A stretch of 64,000 bases of DNA from positions 186,001 to 250,000 of the forward strand of contig CAWEZE010000013.1 of the NCBI GenBank assembly GCA_963813485.1, read 5' to 3'. The position numbers were made by a program, and so were the translations under genes. Below are positions 35,778 to 44,215 of the stretch, piece after piece. This DNA comes from DASQUK01 sp963813485. GTDB lineage: Bacteria; Actinomycetota; Acidimicrobiia; Acidimicrobiales; VFJN01. The notes under the pieces are model-generated. The model did not search any database. It was not told the DNA's origin and saw only the letters and a program-made list of their open reading frames with translations. Within the stretch, counting starts at the first letter, position 1. Each line of letters opens with the position of its first letter.

Positions 35778-37472
35778 GTGCTCGACCTCGTGATCAACGG
35801 TGGCACCGTCGTGGACGGCACCGGCGCGCCTATGCGGCCGGCCGACATCGGCGTCCGCGACGGGCGAATCGCCGTCATCGCGCCGACCGGGAGCATCGAC
35901 GAGCCCAGCCGCTCGATGCTCGACGCGGACGGTCGCTACGTCGCGCCGGGATTCGTCGACCTCCACACCCACTACGACGCCCAGCTGTTCTGGGACCCCC
36001 TCGCCACCCCGTCGCCGTTCCATGGCGTCACCACCGTGATCGGGGGCAACTGTGGGTTCTCCCTGGCACCACTCACCCCGGACCACGCCGACTATCTGAT
36101 GCGGATGATGGCCCGCGTCGAGGGCATGCCCCTCGACGCGTTGTCGGCCGGGCTGGCGTGGGACTGGGGTGGATTCGGCGAGTGGCTCGACCGCCTCGAC
36201 GGCACCACGGCCGTGAACGCGGGCTTTCTGTGCGGCCACTCGGCGCTGCGGCGGGTGGCCGGGGCCGACCGCGAGGTGATGCAGCGGCTGCTACACGAGG
36301 CGCTCGACGCCGGTGCGCTGGGGTTCTCGACGTCGCAGGCGCACACGCACAACGACGGTGACGGCGAGCCCGTGCCGTCGCGCTTCGCCGACGACGACGA
36401 GCTGCTGGCGCTGGCGGCGTGCGTGGCCGAGCACGAGGGCACGACGCTGGAGGCCATCGTGGCCGGGTGCATCAACGGGTTCACGGCCGACGAGGTCGAG
36501 CTGCTTGCGGGCATGTCCCGCGCCGCTCGGCGACCGCTCAACTGGAACGTTCTCGGCGTGTCGTCGCTGAATCCGACCGGCCACGAGCGCCAGCTGGCGG
36601 CCTCCGATGTCGCGGCCGCCCGGGGCGGGCGCGTCGTCGCGCTGACCTTGCCGCATCCGATGAGCATGCGGTTGTCGTTCCTCACCGGGTTCGTCCTCGA
36701 CGGGCTTCCCGGCTGGCGTGAGGTCCTGCACCTTCCGGTGCCGGAACGGCTCACGGCACTCGGGGATCCCGCGGTGCGAGAGCGCCTGGCAACCGGCGCC
36801 GCCTCGCGCGAGGCGGGGCTGCTCCGCGGGCTGGCGAACTGGCCGGTGCTCAGCTTCGCCGAGTGCTTCACTCCCGCAACGAAGCCGCACGAGGGTCGCA
36901 GCGTCGGTGACGTGGCCGCCGAGCTCGGGCAGGAACCGTTCGACACGCTCCTCGACGTGGTGATCGCCGACGAGCTCCGCACCGGGCTTCGCCCCCCGGT
37001 GTTCGGCACCAGCGACGCCGACTGGGAACTGCGCGCGCAGGTGTGGCGTGACCCCCGCACGGTCATCGGCGGGTCTGACGCCGGCGCCCACCTGGACATG
37101 ATGTGCGGTGCCATCTACTCGACCTCGTTGCTCGGCGAGGCGGTGCGGCAGCGCGGGTTGATGTCGTGGGAGGAGGCCGTGCAGCAGCTGACAGATGTGC
37201 CGGCCCGGCTGTACGGCCTGCGTGAGCGGGGTCGGATCGCCGAGGGATGGCACGCCGACCTGGTCGTGCTCGATCCGCAGACCGTCGGCCACGGACCGGA
37301 GCGGACGGCGACCGACCTCCCCGGCGGCGCATGGCGGCTCGTCGCCGACGCCGTCGGCGTCGAGCACGTCTACGCGAACGGGGTTGCCATCGTGCGCGAC
37401 GGGCGGGCCACCGGCGCGACCCCGGGCACCCTGCTCCGCTCGGGGCGCGACACGGTCAGCGTGCTTCCTTGA
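35778..37472 (+). CDS. N-acyl-D-amino-acid deacylase-type amidohydrolase
   Basis: 564 residues from GTG 35778, two bases after the previous stop. DLVINGGTVVDGTGAP and VAPGFVDLHTHYDAQLFWDP give the N-terminal composite domain and HxH metal site; TVIGGNCGFSLAP, VIGGSDAGAHLDMMCG and GRIAEGWHADLVVLDP are typical of D-aminoacylase-like enzymes. It probably hydrolyses an N-acyl or cyclic amide; together with the preceding gene it may form a two-step catabolic operon. Confidence 0.87.
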   Translation: MLDLVINGGTVVDGTGAPMRPADIGVRDGRIAVIAPTGSIDEPSRSMLDADGRYVAPGFVDLHTHYDAQLFWDPLATPSPFHGVTTVIGGNCGFSLAPLTPDHADYLMRMMARVEGMPLDALSAGLAWDWGGFGEWLDRLDGTTAVNAGFLCGHSALRRVAGADREVMQRLLHEALDAGALGFSTSQAHTHNDGDGEPVPSRFADDDELLALAACVAEHEGTTLEAIVAGCINGFTADEVELLAGMSRAARRPLNWNVLGVSSLNPTGHERQLAASDVAAARGGRVVALTLPHPMSMRLSFLTGFVLDGLPGWREVLHLPVPERLTALGDPAVRERLATGAASREAGLLRGLANWPVLSFAECFTPATKPHEGRSVGDVAAELGQEPFDTLLDVVIADELRTGLRPPVFGTSDADWELRAQVWRDPRTVIGGSDAGAHLDMMCGAIYSTSLLGEAVRQRGLMSWEEAVQQLTDVPARLYGLRERGRIAEGWHADLVVLDPQTVGHGPERTATDLPGGAWRLVADAVGVEHVYANGVAIVRDGRATGATPGTLLRSGRDTVSVLP

Positions 37473-37589
37473 GGCATGGGCGGATAGGCACGTCGTCTTG
37501 AATCACGGTGATCAGCGCTGCCGGGAGGCCGAGCTGTGCGGCCTGGGTTAGCGCTGCAAATCCCGTACGGTTCCGTGCCCACGTGGGGA

Positions 37590-37608
37590 CCTATCCGCTC
37601 GGCTCCTT
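37590..37608. repeat. 19-base repeat, copy 2, with partial inverted copy at 37481-37489
   Basis: CCTATCCGCTCGGCTCCTT, identical to 32864-32882, here covering the RNase D stop codon. GCGGATAGG at 37481-37489 is the inverse of its first nine bases, so the 118-base gap after the deacylase gene is flanked by inverted repeats. Confidence 0.6.
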
Positions 37609-38769
37609 GATGTCGTAGAGCACCAGCGAGCCATCGCCGTCGAACGCCAGGGCGGCATTGCCCTCCAGCAGGCGCCGAACCTGTTCGCCGGCCAACTCGC
37701 TCCGCCAGCCCGAGAGCAGGCGTGACGACTCGTCGCCCCGGACCAGCGCCTCGATGTCCGCCCGGGTGGCGACCAACGAGGCGTCGAGCTCGGCGTTGCG
37801 CGCGAGCTGGCTCACCCACGCGGCGGCCAGCGTCACAGCCGGGCGAAAGGTGCCGTCGACGCCCTCCCGCGGCGGGACCTGCAGCTCCGCGTCCCGCAGG
37901 GCCACCCCGGCTTTGACCGCCGCCATCAGCTCGTCGCCGGCCCCATTGCGGAGGTGGCGCGCGTCGAGGCCCCGGACGCGATTCAGGTCGCCCCGGGTTC
38001 GGGGAGGGCGCTCGGCGATCGCTACCAGCGCGAGGTCGGGTAGCACGTGTCGCACCGGCCGGTCGATCCGGCGCGCCCGTTGCTCACGCCAGGCCGCCAC
38101 TGACTGGGCCACCCCGCGGGCGCGGCCCTTCAGGCGGCGCGCCTCCTTGATCCGCCACCAGGCCTGGTCGGCGTCCGGCTGCTCGCCGTGGCGGCGCCGC
38201 AGCTGGTCGCATTCGTCGAGTGCCCAATCGAGGCGCCCACGCTCCTCGAGGTCGGCGCGCAGCGACGACCACAGTGCATCGAGGTAGGCGACATCGGCGG
38301 CCGCGTAGACCTGGGCCGCGTCGCTGAGGGGCCGGTGTAGCCAATCGGTCAGCCGGTCGGCCTTGGGGAGGTGCACGCCGAGGCGCCTCTGCAGAAGGAT
38401 CCCCAGGCCCGGCGAGCCCAACCCCACGAACCCAGCCGCCACTTGCGTGTCGACCAGGTGCCGGGGACCGATGCCGCAGGCCCGCTCGAGGATTTCCAGG
38501 TCCTGGCTGGCGGCGTGCATGAGGCACAGGCCGGGCCCGTCGAGCAGCGAGCGCAGGCTGCCGACGTCGACCGCCAGCGGATCGACGTCCACGATGTCGC
38601 CGCCGGCCGCGATCTGCAGCAGGGCGAGCTGCGCGTAGTAGGTCCGCTCCCGGTGGAACTCGGTGTCGATGGCGTACGTGGGCGCGGCGCGGGACGCCTC
38701 GACGAAGGCGTCGAACTCGCGCTGGTCGGCGATCCAGCGGAAGCGTGATGGATCGGGCGGAGCCGTTAC
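37591..38769 (-). CDS. rnd: ribonuclease D (3'-5' exonuclease + HRDC domain)
   Basis: About 392 residues. DEDD exonuclease sites: YAIDTEFHRERTYYAQLALLQ, LMHAASQDLEILER and VYAAADVAYLDALW. HRDC-like helices follow (RPPRTRGDLNRVRGLDARHL). The conserved frame begins at 38769 directly beyond the rhodanese stop, but the codon there is GTA (GTAACGGCT); I find no in-frame ATG, GTG or TTG nearby. GTG would give the common GTGA overlap, so either a base is misread or a non-standard start is used. Confidence 0.85.
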   Translation of the reverse strand, partial: VTAPPDPSRFRWIADQREFDAFVEASRAAPTYAIDTEFHRERTYYAQLALLQIAAGGDIVDVDPLAVDVGSLRSLLDGPGLCLMHAASQDLEILERACGIGPRHLVDTQVAAGFVGLGSPGLGILLQRRLGVHLPKADRLTDWLHRPLSDAAQVYAAADVAYLDALWSSLRADLEERGRLDWALDECDQLRRRHGEQPDADQAWWRIKEARRLKGRARGVAQSVAAWREQRARRIDRPVRHVLPDLALVAIAERPPRTRGDLNRVRGLDARHLRNGAGDELMAAVKAGVALRDAELQVPPREGVDGTFRPAVTLAAAWVSQLARNAELDASLVATRADIEALVRGDESSRLLSGWRSELAGEQVRRLLEGNAALAFDGDGSLVLYDIKEPSG

Positions 38770-39086
38770 GGCTCCATCCCCGTCGAGACGAGCTCGCCCG
38801 CCTCGATCCAGGCGGTGGTGCCGCCGGCGACGTTGATGGCGTCGATGCCTCGCGACCGATAGAACTCGGCCGCCCGCCGGCTGCGCTGGCCCACGGCGCA
38901 GATCACGTAGACCGGGCCATCGCTGGGCACGTCCGCCAGCCGCTCGGGAACTGTGGCCAAGGGCACGAGCAAGGCCCCGGGCACGTGGGCGGCGGTGTAC
39001 TCGTCGGGCTCGCGGACGTCGATCAGGGGCGCACCCTCGGCACGCGCCTTGGCCAGCTCGGCGACGTCGATCTCGGGGACCTCCAT
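38766..39086 (-). CDS. rhodanese-domain protein
   Basis: 106-residue single rhodanese domain: PLIDVREPDEYTAAHVPGALLVPL, the active-site loop VICAVGQRS with catalytic Cys and the closing GIDAINVAGGTTAWIEAG. It transfers sulfane sulfur or serves as a sulfur carrier. It overlaps the start of RNase D on the same strand. Confidence 0.9.
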   Translation of the reverse strand: MEVPEIDVAELAKARAEGAPLIDVREPDEYTAAHVPGALLVPLATVPERLADVPSDGPVYVICAVGQRSRRAAEFYRSRGIDAINVAGGTTAWIEAGELVSTGMEP

Positions 39087-39166
39087 GGTGAGGCAGGGTA
39101 CTCCGGGGCCCGACCCCCTCCGGCGCCACCGGTGACGGCGTCGATCCCACGACCGACCCGGTCACC

Positions 39167-39769
39167 TCAGGCGCGTTCACCTTCGGCCTCGTGCGGCAGG
39201 TCGCCGGGCACGTCGGCATCGGCCAGGGCGGCGGGATCGATGCCGTCGACGCCGATGACCACGAGCCCGGCGGCGGCCACGACGCCGCCCACCGCCCTCG
39301 CGCCCCCGTCAAGCGCGCGCTCGACCGCAGGCGCGGCCGACGGCCGCCAGGCGGCGTGGTGCCATTGCGTGCGGCCGCCGCTGACCGGCACGGCCACCGC
39401 CGCCGTCGGGTGCTGGGCCAGAACCGCCAGAGTCGCTCCCATCGCGGCCGGAGACGGTGCCACCAGGTCGCAGCCGACGACCATCACCATCTCGTCACCA
39501 TCCGCCCAGGCGAGCGCCGTGGCGATGCCGGCCGCCGGTCCCCGGCCCGGCCGCCCGTCCGGCATGGTCGCCAGTTCGAGCGACGCCAGCACATCCGGCT
39601 CCCGGCCGACCCCGACCACGTCACGGGCGCCGGCGACCCACAGCGCCTCGGCGACCCGCACCGCCATCGGGGTGCCGCCGACGGAGATGAGTGCCTTGTC
39701 CCGCCCCATCCGCCGGCTCTGGCCCCCGCAGAGGACCGCCCCGCTGAACTGCGGGATGCCCGGGGTCAT
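39167..39769 (-). CDS. mobA: molybdenum cofactor guanylyltransferase MobA-like
   Basis: 200 residues from ATG 39769. The nucleotidyltransferase signature GAVLCGGQSRRMGRDKALI is followed by RPGRGPAAGIATAL and the metal-binding VMVVGCDLVAPSP. It attaches GMP (or CMP) to molybdopterin. No molybdoenzyme is in the window. It lies 4 bases downstream of the PLP decarboxylase gene. Confidence 0.87.
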   Translation of the reverse strand: MTPGIPQFSGAVLCGGQSRRMGRDKALISVGGTPMAVRVAEALWVAGARDVVGVGREPDVLASLELATMPDGRPGRGPAAGIATALAWADGDEMVMVVGCDLVAPSPAAMGATLAVLAQHPTAAVAVPVSGGRTQWHHAAWRPSAAPAVERALDGGARAVGGVVAAAGLVVIGVDGIDPAALADADVPGDLPHEAEGERA

Positions 39770-39773
39770 GGCG

Positions 39774-41042
39774 TCAACCCACGCCCCCGTAGCGCGCCTC
39801 GACGCCTCGGCTCTCGCCGTGGCTGCCGACAGCAGCCGCCAGATCCGCAAGGAACTCGTCGGCCACCGCCACGTGCGAGGGCGAGAGGATCGCGTGGAGG
39901 CCGCCCTGCTGGCGGTCGAGGTGCCAGCCCCGGTCGTCCATCACGTCCCCCACCGCGCCGATGTCGAGGACCGCGTCGCCCGTCTTTGGATCGGTGTCGG
40001 CGGCGATCTCCAGCACCCCCGGAACCGGGTCGCCGGTGACGTGGATCCCCTCGATCCCCTCGATGCCGTCACGGAAGCGGTGGGCGACCGTCCGCACTCG
40101 GTCGGCCAGGCGCAGGTAGCCGTCGAGCCCGAGGTGGGACACCGTGGCCCAGGCAGCGGCGATCGGGGCCGCCGGCCTGGTGCCGGCCGTGGTGGCCGAG
40201 CCGTACAGGCCGCCGGGCCAGCCGTCGAACACGAAGTACTGGCGGCGCAGCTCCTCCTCGTCGCGGTGGAACAGCAACGAGGCGCCCTTGAAGCACCAGC
40301 CGTACTTGTGGACGTCGGCCGAAACCGACGTCACGCCCTCGACCCGAAAGTCCCAGGGCGGGACGGGCTCACCCAGGCGCTCGAGGAAGGGCAGCAGCCA
40401 GCCGCCGAGACAGGCGTCGACGTGGCACAAGGTGCCCCGCTCGGCCGCCAGCGCCGCGAGCTCGGGGATCGGATCCACGGCGCCGAACGGATAGCACGGC
40501 GCCGAGCCGACGACGAGCGCGGTGCGCGCATCGACGGCCGCCGCCGTCGCCGCCACGTCGGCCCGCCCGTCCGGGCCGACCGGTACCCGGACCTCGTCCA
40601 CGTCGAGGTAGTGGCAGGCCTTGGCGAACGCCGGATGCGCGGTGGCAGGGAGCACGATGCGGGGCTCGACGATGCCGCGGGCGGCGCGGGCATGGTCACG
40701 CGCCACCTGCACGGCCAGGAACAGGCTCTCGGTGCCGCCGCTGGTGAGCTTGCCGCCCCGGGGATTGCCGTACAGGAGGTCGGCGCCCATGGCCACGACC
40801 TCGCGCTCCATGCGCAGCAGGCTGGGGAAGGCGAAGGGGTTGAGGTAGTTCTCGTGCAGGTACTCGGCGGCGACCGCCTCGTGGAGCCGCTCCAGCTCGG
40901 CATCGGCGGCGTTGTAGACCAGGCTGAAGGTGCGGCCCCGGCGCCAGTCCGCGTCGTCACCCCGCCCGCCGCGCAGCTCGGTGATCAGGTCGTCGACCGG
41001 TCGCCCTTGCGCCGGGAAGGGTGGATCGTGATCGGGCGGCAC
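39774..41042 (-). CDS. PLP-dependent decarboxylase/sphingosine-phosphate-lyase family protein
   Basis: 422 residues. Fold-type I PLP enzyme: GGKLTSGGTESLFLAVQVARD (phosphate cup), CHVDACLGGWLLPFLE (ring-stacking/Asp) and SADVHKYGWCFKGASLLFHR with the Schiff-base Lys. The C-terminal part matches group II decarboxylase/S1P-lyase-type enzymes. Substrate unknown. GTG start at 41042, 5 bases after the corrected stop of the flavin reductase, suggesting an operon with it and mobA. Confidence 0.85.
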   Translation of the reverse strand: MPPDHDPPFPAQGRPVDDLITELRGGRGDDADWRRGRTFSLVYNAADAELERLHEAVAAEYLHENYLNPFAFPSLLRMEREVVAMGADLLYGNPRGGKLTSGGTESLFLAVQVARDHARAARGIVEPRIVLPATAHPAFAKACHYLDVDEVRVPVGPDGRADVAATAAAVDARTALVVGSAPCYPFGAVDPIPELAALAAERGTLCHVDACLGGWLLPFLERLGEPVPPWDFRVEGVTSVSADVHKYGWCFKGASLLFHRDEEELRRQYFVFDGWPGGLYGSATTAGTRPAAPIAAAWATVSHLGLDGYLRLADRVRTVAHRFRDGIEGIEGIHVTGDPVPGVLEIAADTDPKTGDAVLDIGAVGDVMDDRGWHLDRQQGGLHAILSPSHVAVADEFLADLAAAVGSHGESRGVEARYGGVG

Positions 41043-41046
41043 CCGG

Positions 41047-41608
41047 TCAGCCGCCGTAGCTCATGCGGGTGTCCTCCATCCGCAGCACCGGCGTGTCCTC
41101 GGCCTGCTGGAACCCGCGAGCCCACCACCTCGCCGATGAAGAAGGTGTGGTCGCCGCAGTCGACCGATTGGCGGACGGCGCAGTCCACCCAGGCGGGCGC
41201 CTGGTCGAGGATGGGCGCCCCCGTCGGACCGTCGTGGAACGGGAACTCGTTGAGCGTGCCAGCGGCCGCGTCGTGTTCGACCGGCTTGGTGAACCGGCGG
41301 ACGATGGCCCGATCGTCGCGGGCCACGGTGTTGAGGACGAAGCACTGACCCTCAACGATCAACCGGTGGGTCACGGCCGTCTTCTCGACGCTGATCCCGA
41401 CCAGCTTGGGATCGAAGCTCACCTGCGTCGCCCAGTTGAGGGTCATGAGGTTGCGCCGCTCGCCCGTCCGGCTGCCGACCACGTAGAGCCCGTAGGGAAG
41501 CGACCACAGCACCCGCCGGCGCAGCTTGTCGTACTCCTCCTGCGTCTCGGGGGTGTCGACACCCTCGGGGAACGGTCCGATCGGTCCGGTGCCTCCCGGT
41601 GCAGCCAT
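41047..41608 (-). pseudogene. flavin reductase family protein; one-base frameshift near the C-terminus
   Basis: FMN-binding split-barrel protein (RRVLWSLPYGLYVVGSRTGERRN, NWATQVSFDPKLVGISVEKTAVTH, FVLNTVARDD) that would reduce flavin or flavo-substrates. After FFIGEVV the annotated frame runs into unrelated sequence, while the +1 frame gives GFQQAEDTPVLRMEDTRMSYGG, the family's usual ending, and a stop 5 bases before the next gene. Removing one G of GGG (41121-41123) restores it. Probably a sequencing error or a recent mutation. Confidence 0.82.
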
Positions 41609-41652
41609 GGCGGCGACCCTAGTAGCAGGTGGAGCCGCCTATCCTCGGGGTG

Positions 41653-42027
41653 ATGAGCGTCGCCGTGAGCCTGCAGGAGTTGCACGAACGGATCGAGGCA
41701 TGCGGACCGCAGGCGTTCCTGGTGACGGTGTCCGAGGTTGGCGATGCCCATGTGGTGTCTGTCGTCGTGCGGCGAGACGGCGACGCGCTGGCGTTCGACG
41801 CCGGCCGGACGTCGCGGGCCAACCTGGCCGCCCGGCCCGCGGCGACGCTGTTGTGGCCGTCGAGGTCGTTCGACAACGGCGAGTACAGCCTGATCGTGGA
41901 CGGTGACGGCGTCGTGACCGACGACGGCGACGTGGTCGTCGTCCATCCCGCCGCCGCCGTGCTCCATCGCATCGCTGGCAGCGTGGGCGGTGGGCCCAGC
42001 TGCATCCGCGTCCTGTCCCGGGACTGA
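41653..42027 (+). CDS. pyridoxamine-5'-phosphate-oxidase-like FMN/F420-binding protein
   Basis: 124 residues from ATG 41653. Split-barrel pattern: AFLVTVSEVGDAHVVSVVVRRDGDAL, AGRTSRANLAARPAATLLW, GEYSLIVDGDGVV. Such small proteins bind FMN or F420; with FbiC in the genome an F420 role is possible but not shown. Single gene between two minus-strand genes. Confidence 0.75.
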   Translation: MSVAVSLQELHERIEACGPQAFLVTVSEVGDAHVVSVVVRRDGDALAFDAGRTSRANLAARPAATLLWPSRSFDNGEYSLIVDGDGVVTDDGDVVVVHPAAAVLHRIAGSVGGGPSCIRVLSRD

Positions 42028-42087
42028 ACGCAGCGGGTGTTCCGCGAGCGTCGGGCCGACTGACGAGCGACCTGCCGACGGCGGGCC

Positions 42088-42525
42088 TCAGCCCGACGGC
42101 GGCCAGTCGGGATCGAGCTGGCGGAGGAACACGGCACAGCGCTCGGCCTCGTCGGCCTCCCCGATCGCTTCGGCCGACGCCCGCAGCCCGTCGACCGCCC
42201 GCAGGAACCCGCGGTTCTGCGGATGTCGCCAGCGCACGTAGCCCGATCCCCGCCATCCGCTGGCCCTCAGGCGGTCGAGACCTCGGTGATAGCCGACGCG
42301 GTAGGCGGCGTAGCGCTCCACGTCGTCGCGCCCGAGCGCTCCGAGCCGCGCCCAGGCATCGAGGAAGCGGGGCCAGCGGGCCACGACAGCCGCCACCGCC
42401 TCCCGTCGCTCCGCGTCCGGGCGGGCCAGGGCGCCGTCCAGTGCCGCCAGGGCGTCGGTGGGCTCGTCGTCGAGCACCGTCTCCGGCGGGCCCGAAGCGG
42501 TCATGTTGACCGGTTGATCGGTCAC
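42088..42525 (-). CDS. DUF3151 family protein
   Basis: 145 residues. PPETVLDDEP and the core YAAYRVGYHRGLDRLRASGWRGSGYVRW followed by PNRGFLRA-like and DEAERCAVFLRQLDPDWP match the actinobacterial DUF3151 family, whose function is unknown. Its ATG overlaps the end of the patatin gene by 4 bases, so they are probably cotranscribed. Confidence 0.88.
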   Translation of the reverse strand: MTDQPVNMTASGPPETVLDDEPTDALAALDGALARPDAERREAVAAVVARWPRFLDAWARLGALGRDDVERYAAYRVGYHRGLDRLRASGWRGSGYVRWRHPQNRGFLRAVDGLRASAEAIGEADEAERCAVFLRQLDPDWPPSG

Positions 42526-43410
42526 ACCATGACCTCGTCCGGAAGGGTCCGCCCGGCGAGGTAGGCGCTCGACGCCTCATACGCCAGCGAGATCAGCTCG
42601 GACGTGCGGGTGAAGTCGTTGTAGCGCATATGCGGCGTCTGCCCGGTCGGCAACAGATGGAGCTCGATGTCGGGCGGCATGGCGGCCAGCTCACGCTTGA
42701 ACCGGTGATGGCGGGCGATCCAGTATGCCTGGACGGCGACGTCGAGCGGGCGCTTGGGCTCCGGCCGGGGACGTGAGAAGAGGCCGACCTGGAGCACGTA
42801 CAGCGTGTGCGCCCCCAGCTCGACCGCGCGGCTCATGGGAACGTCGTCGACAATGCCGCCGTCGAGGTAGCGGACGCCGTCGATCTCGACGGCCGGATAC
42901 ACGGCCGGGAGCGCGGCGGAGGCGAGGATCGGCTCGATCAGCGGTCCCGACCGGAACCAGACCTCGCGCACGCCCACGACATCGGTGGCGACGCACTGGA
43001 ACGGCACGACCAGCTCCTCGAACGTGCGGGCCGTCAACGACTGCTCGATATGGCGGCGCAGTCCGTGGCTCTCGTGGATCGCCTCGCCCCGTCGGGCGAT
43101 GGCCACGGTGTTCGGCAGCCAGCCGGCGGGCATCAGCTCCTTGCCGTCGAGCGCTCGCCACAGCCGTTCCAGGCGAAGGGCGCCCGCCAAGGTGGGATCC
43201 TCGGCCAGACCCGGCGCCGTTGATCGCCCCCACCGAACAACCGACGATCAGGTCGGGACGGATGTCGTGCTCGAGCAGCGCCCGCATCATCCCGATCTGG
43301 AGCGCCCCGAGGTTGCCACCGCCGGACAGCACGAAGGCGACCGGACGATTGGGCTGCCGCCCCTCCCGGCGGCCCGTCCAGCCTTTCAGCAGCCCACGCA
43401 GGTTGGCCAT
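42522..43410 (-). pseudogene. patatin-like phospholipase; one-base frameshift
   Basis: The N-terminal frame gives VAFVLSGGGNLGALQIGMM and the nucleophile elbow VGCSVGAINGAG (GxSxG); the rest (LAEDPTLAGALRLERLWRALDG) is in the +1 frame, with the catalytic Asp in YLDGGIVDDVPMSRA. Removing one G of GGG at 43210-43212 reads INGAGLAEDPTLAG without a break. As an intact enzyme it would be a cytoplasmic serine/aspartate lipid acyl hydrolase of about 295 residues. Probably a sequencing error. Confidence 0.85.
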
Positions 43411-43420
43411 CAGTCGCAGG

Positions 43421-44215
43421 CTATCGGCGCTCCGATGCCAGGCTGAGGGACCTCCGGACGAGCCCGGCGAACGCCTGTGGGTGCGTCAGGTGGGCACCGT
43501 GGCCGGCGCCGTCGATCCGGTCCAGCACCCCGTGCGGTGCCCGCCGTGCCAGCTCCTCGGCGGCGCGCCGGTGCTGTGGCTGGGTCTCGGACCCGTACGC
43601 GGCCACCACGGGGACCGTCAGCCGTTCGGGCCGGTAGGGCGCCGGGGCCGGGTGGTGCACGGTGCGGAGCTCGGCCAGCAAGGTGGGTCCCTCGGCCCGC
43701 CGCTCGGCCCGCACGTGAGCCGGCAGCCTCGCCCAGCGGGCGTCGCCGAGCATGCGACGCATGAACGCCTCGGCCGCGTCGCCCGGATCGCCGTCGCCCC
43801 CGTCGCGTCGACCGGCGGTGGTGGCGAGCGCCGTCGCCCCGGCCGTGCCGGCGGGCCACCAGGACTCCCACATCATCGGCGCCTCGTAGGCCACCACCGC
43901 GCCCACTTGCTCCGGCGACCGCTCGGCCAGCGCCAGGCAGATGACGCCGCCCAGGCTGTGCCCGGCCACCACCGCGACCCGAGACCCCACGAGCGCGGCC
44001 AAGTCGTCGACCTGCTGGTCGAGCGAGACGGCGGGACCCAGTTCGAGCGATCGGGCGTAGCCCCGACGGTCGTAGCGCAGCACCCGGCACTCGCCCTCGA
44101 GGACCCTCCGCACCCGCAACATGCTGCTGGCACGGTCCATCGCCCCGTGCACGAGAACGACCAGGGGTCCCTCCCCCACCTCCTGCGCCCACAGGCTGGA
44201 CCGGATGGCGGTCAC
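43421..44215 (-). CDS. alpha/beta hydrolase
   Basis: 264 residues. VVLVHGAMDRASSM (oxyanion region), nucleophile elbow VVAGHSLGGVICLALA, and catalytic His in RIDGAGHGAHLTHPQAF. Substrate unknown. It overlaps the stop of pyruvate kinase by 4 bases, so it is likely cotranscribed downstream of it. Confidence 0.9.
   Translation of the reverse strand: MTAIRSSLWAQEVGEGPLVVLVHGAMDRASSMLRVRRVLEGECRVLRYDRRGYARSLELGPAVSLDQQVDDLAALVGSRVAVVAGHSLGGVICLALAERSPEQVGAVVAYEAPMMWESWWPAGTAGATALATTAGRRDGGDGDPGDAAEAFMRRMLGDARWARLPAHVRAERRAEGPTLLAELRTVHHPAPAPYRPERLTVPVVAAYGSETQPQHRRAAEELARRAPHGVLDRIDGAGHGAHLTHPQAFAGLVRRSLSLASERR

Noticed and set aside
42507..42524. TGACCG-N6-CGGTCA inverted repeat
   Set aside because: It lies within the overlapping coding ends of the patatin and DUF3151 genes and resembles common codon pairs; no promoter is expected there.
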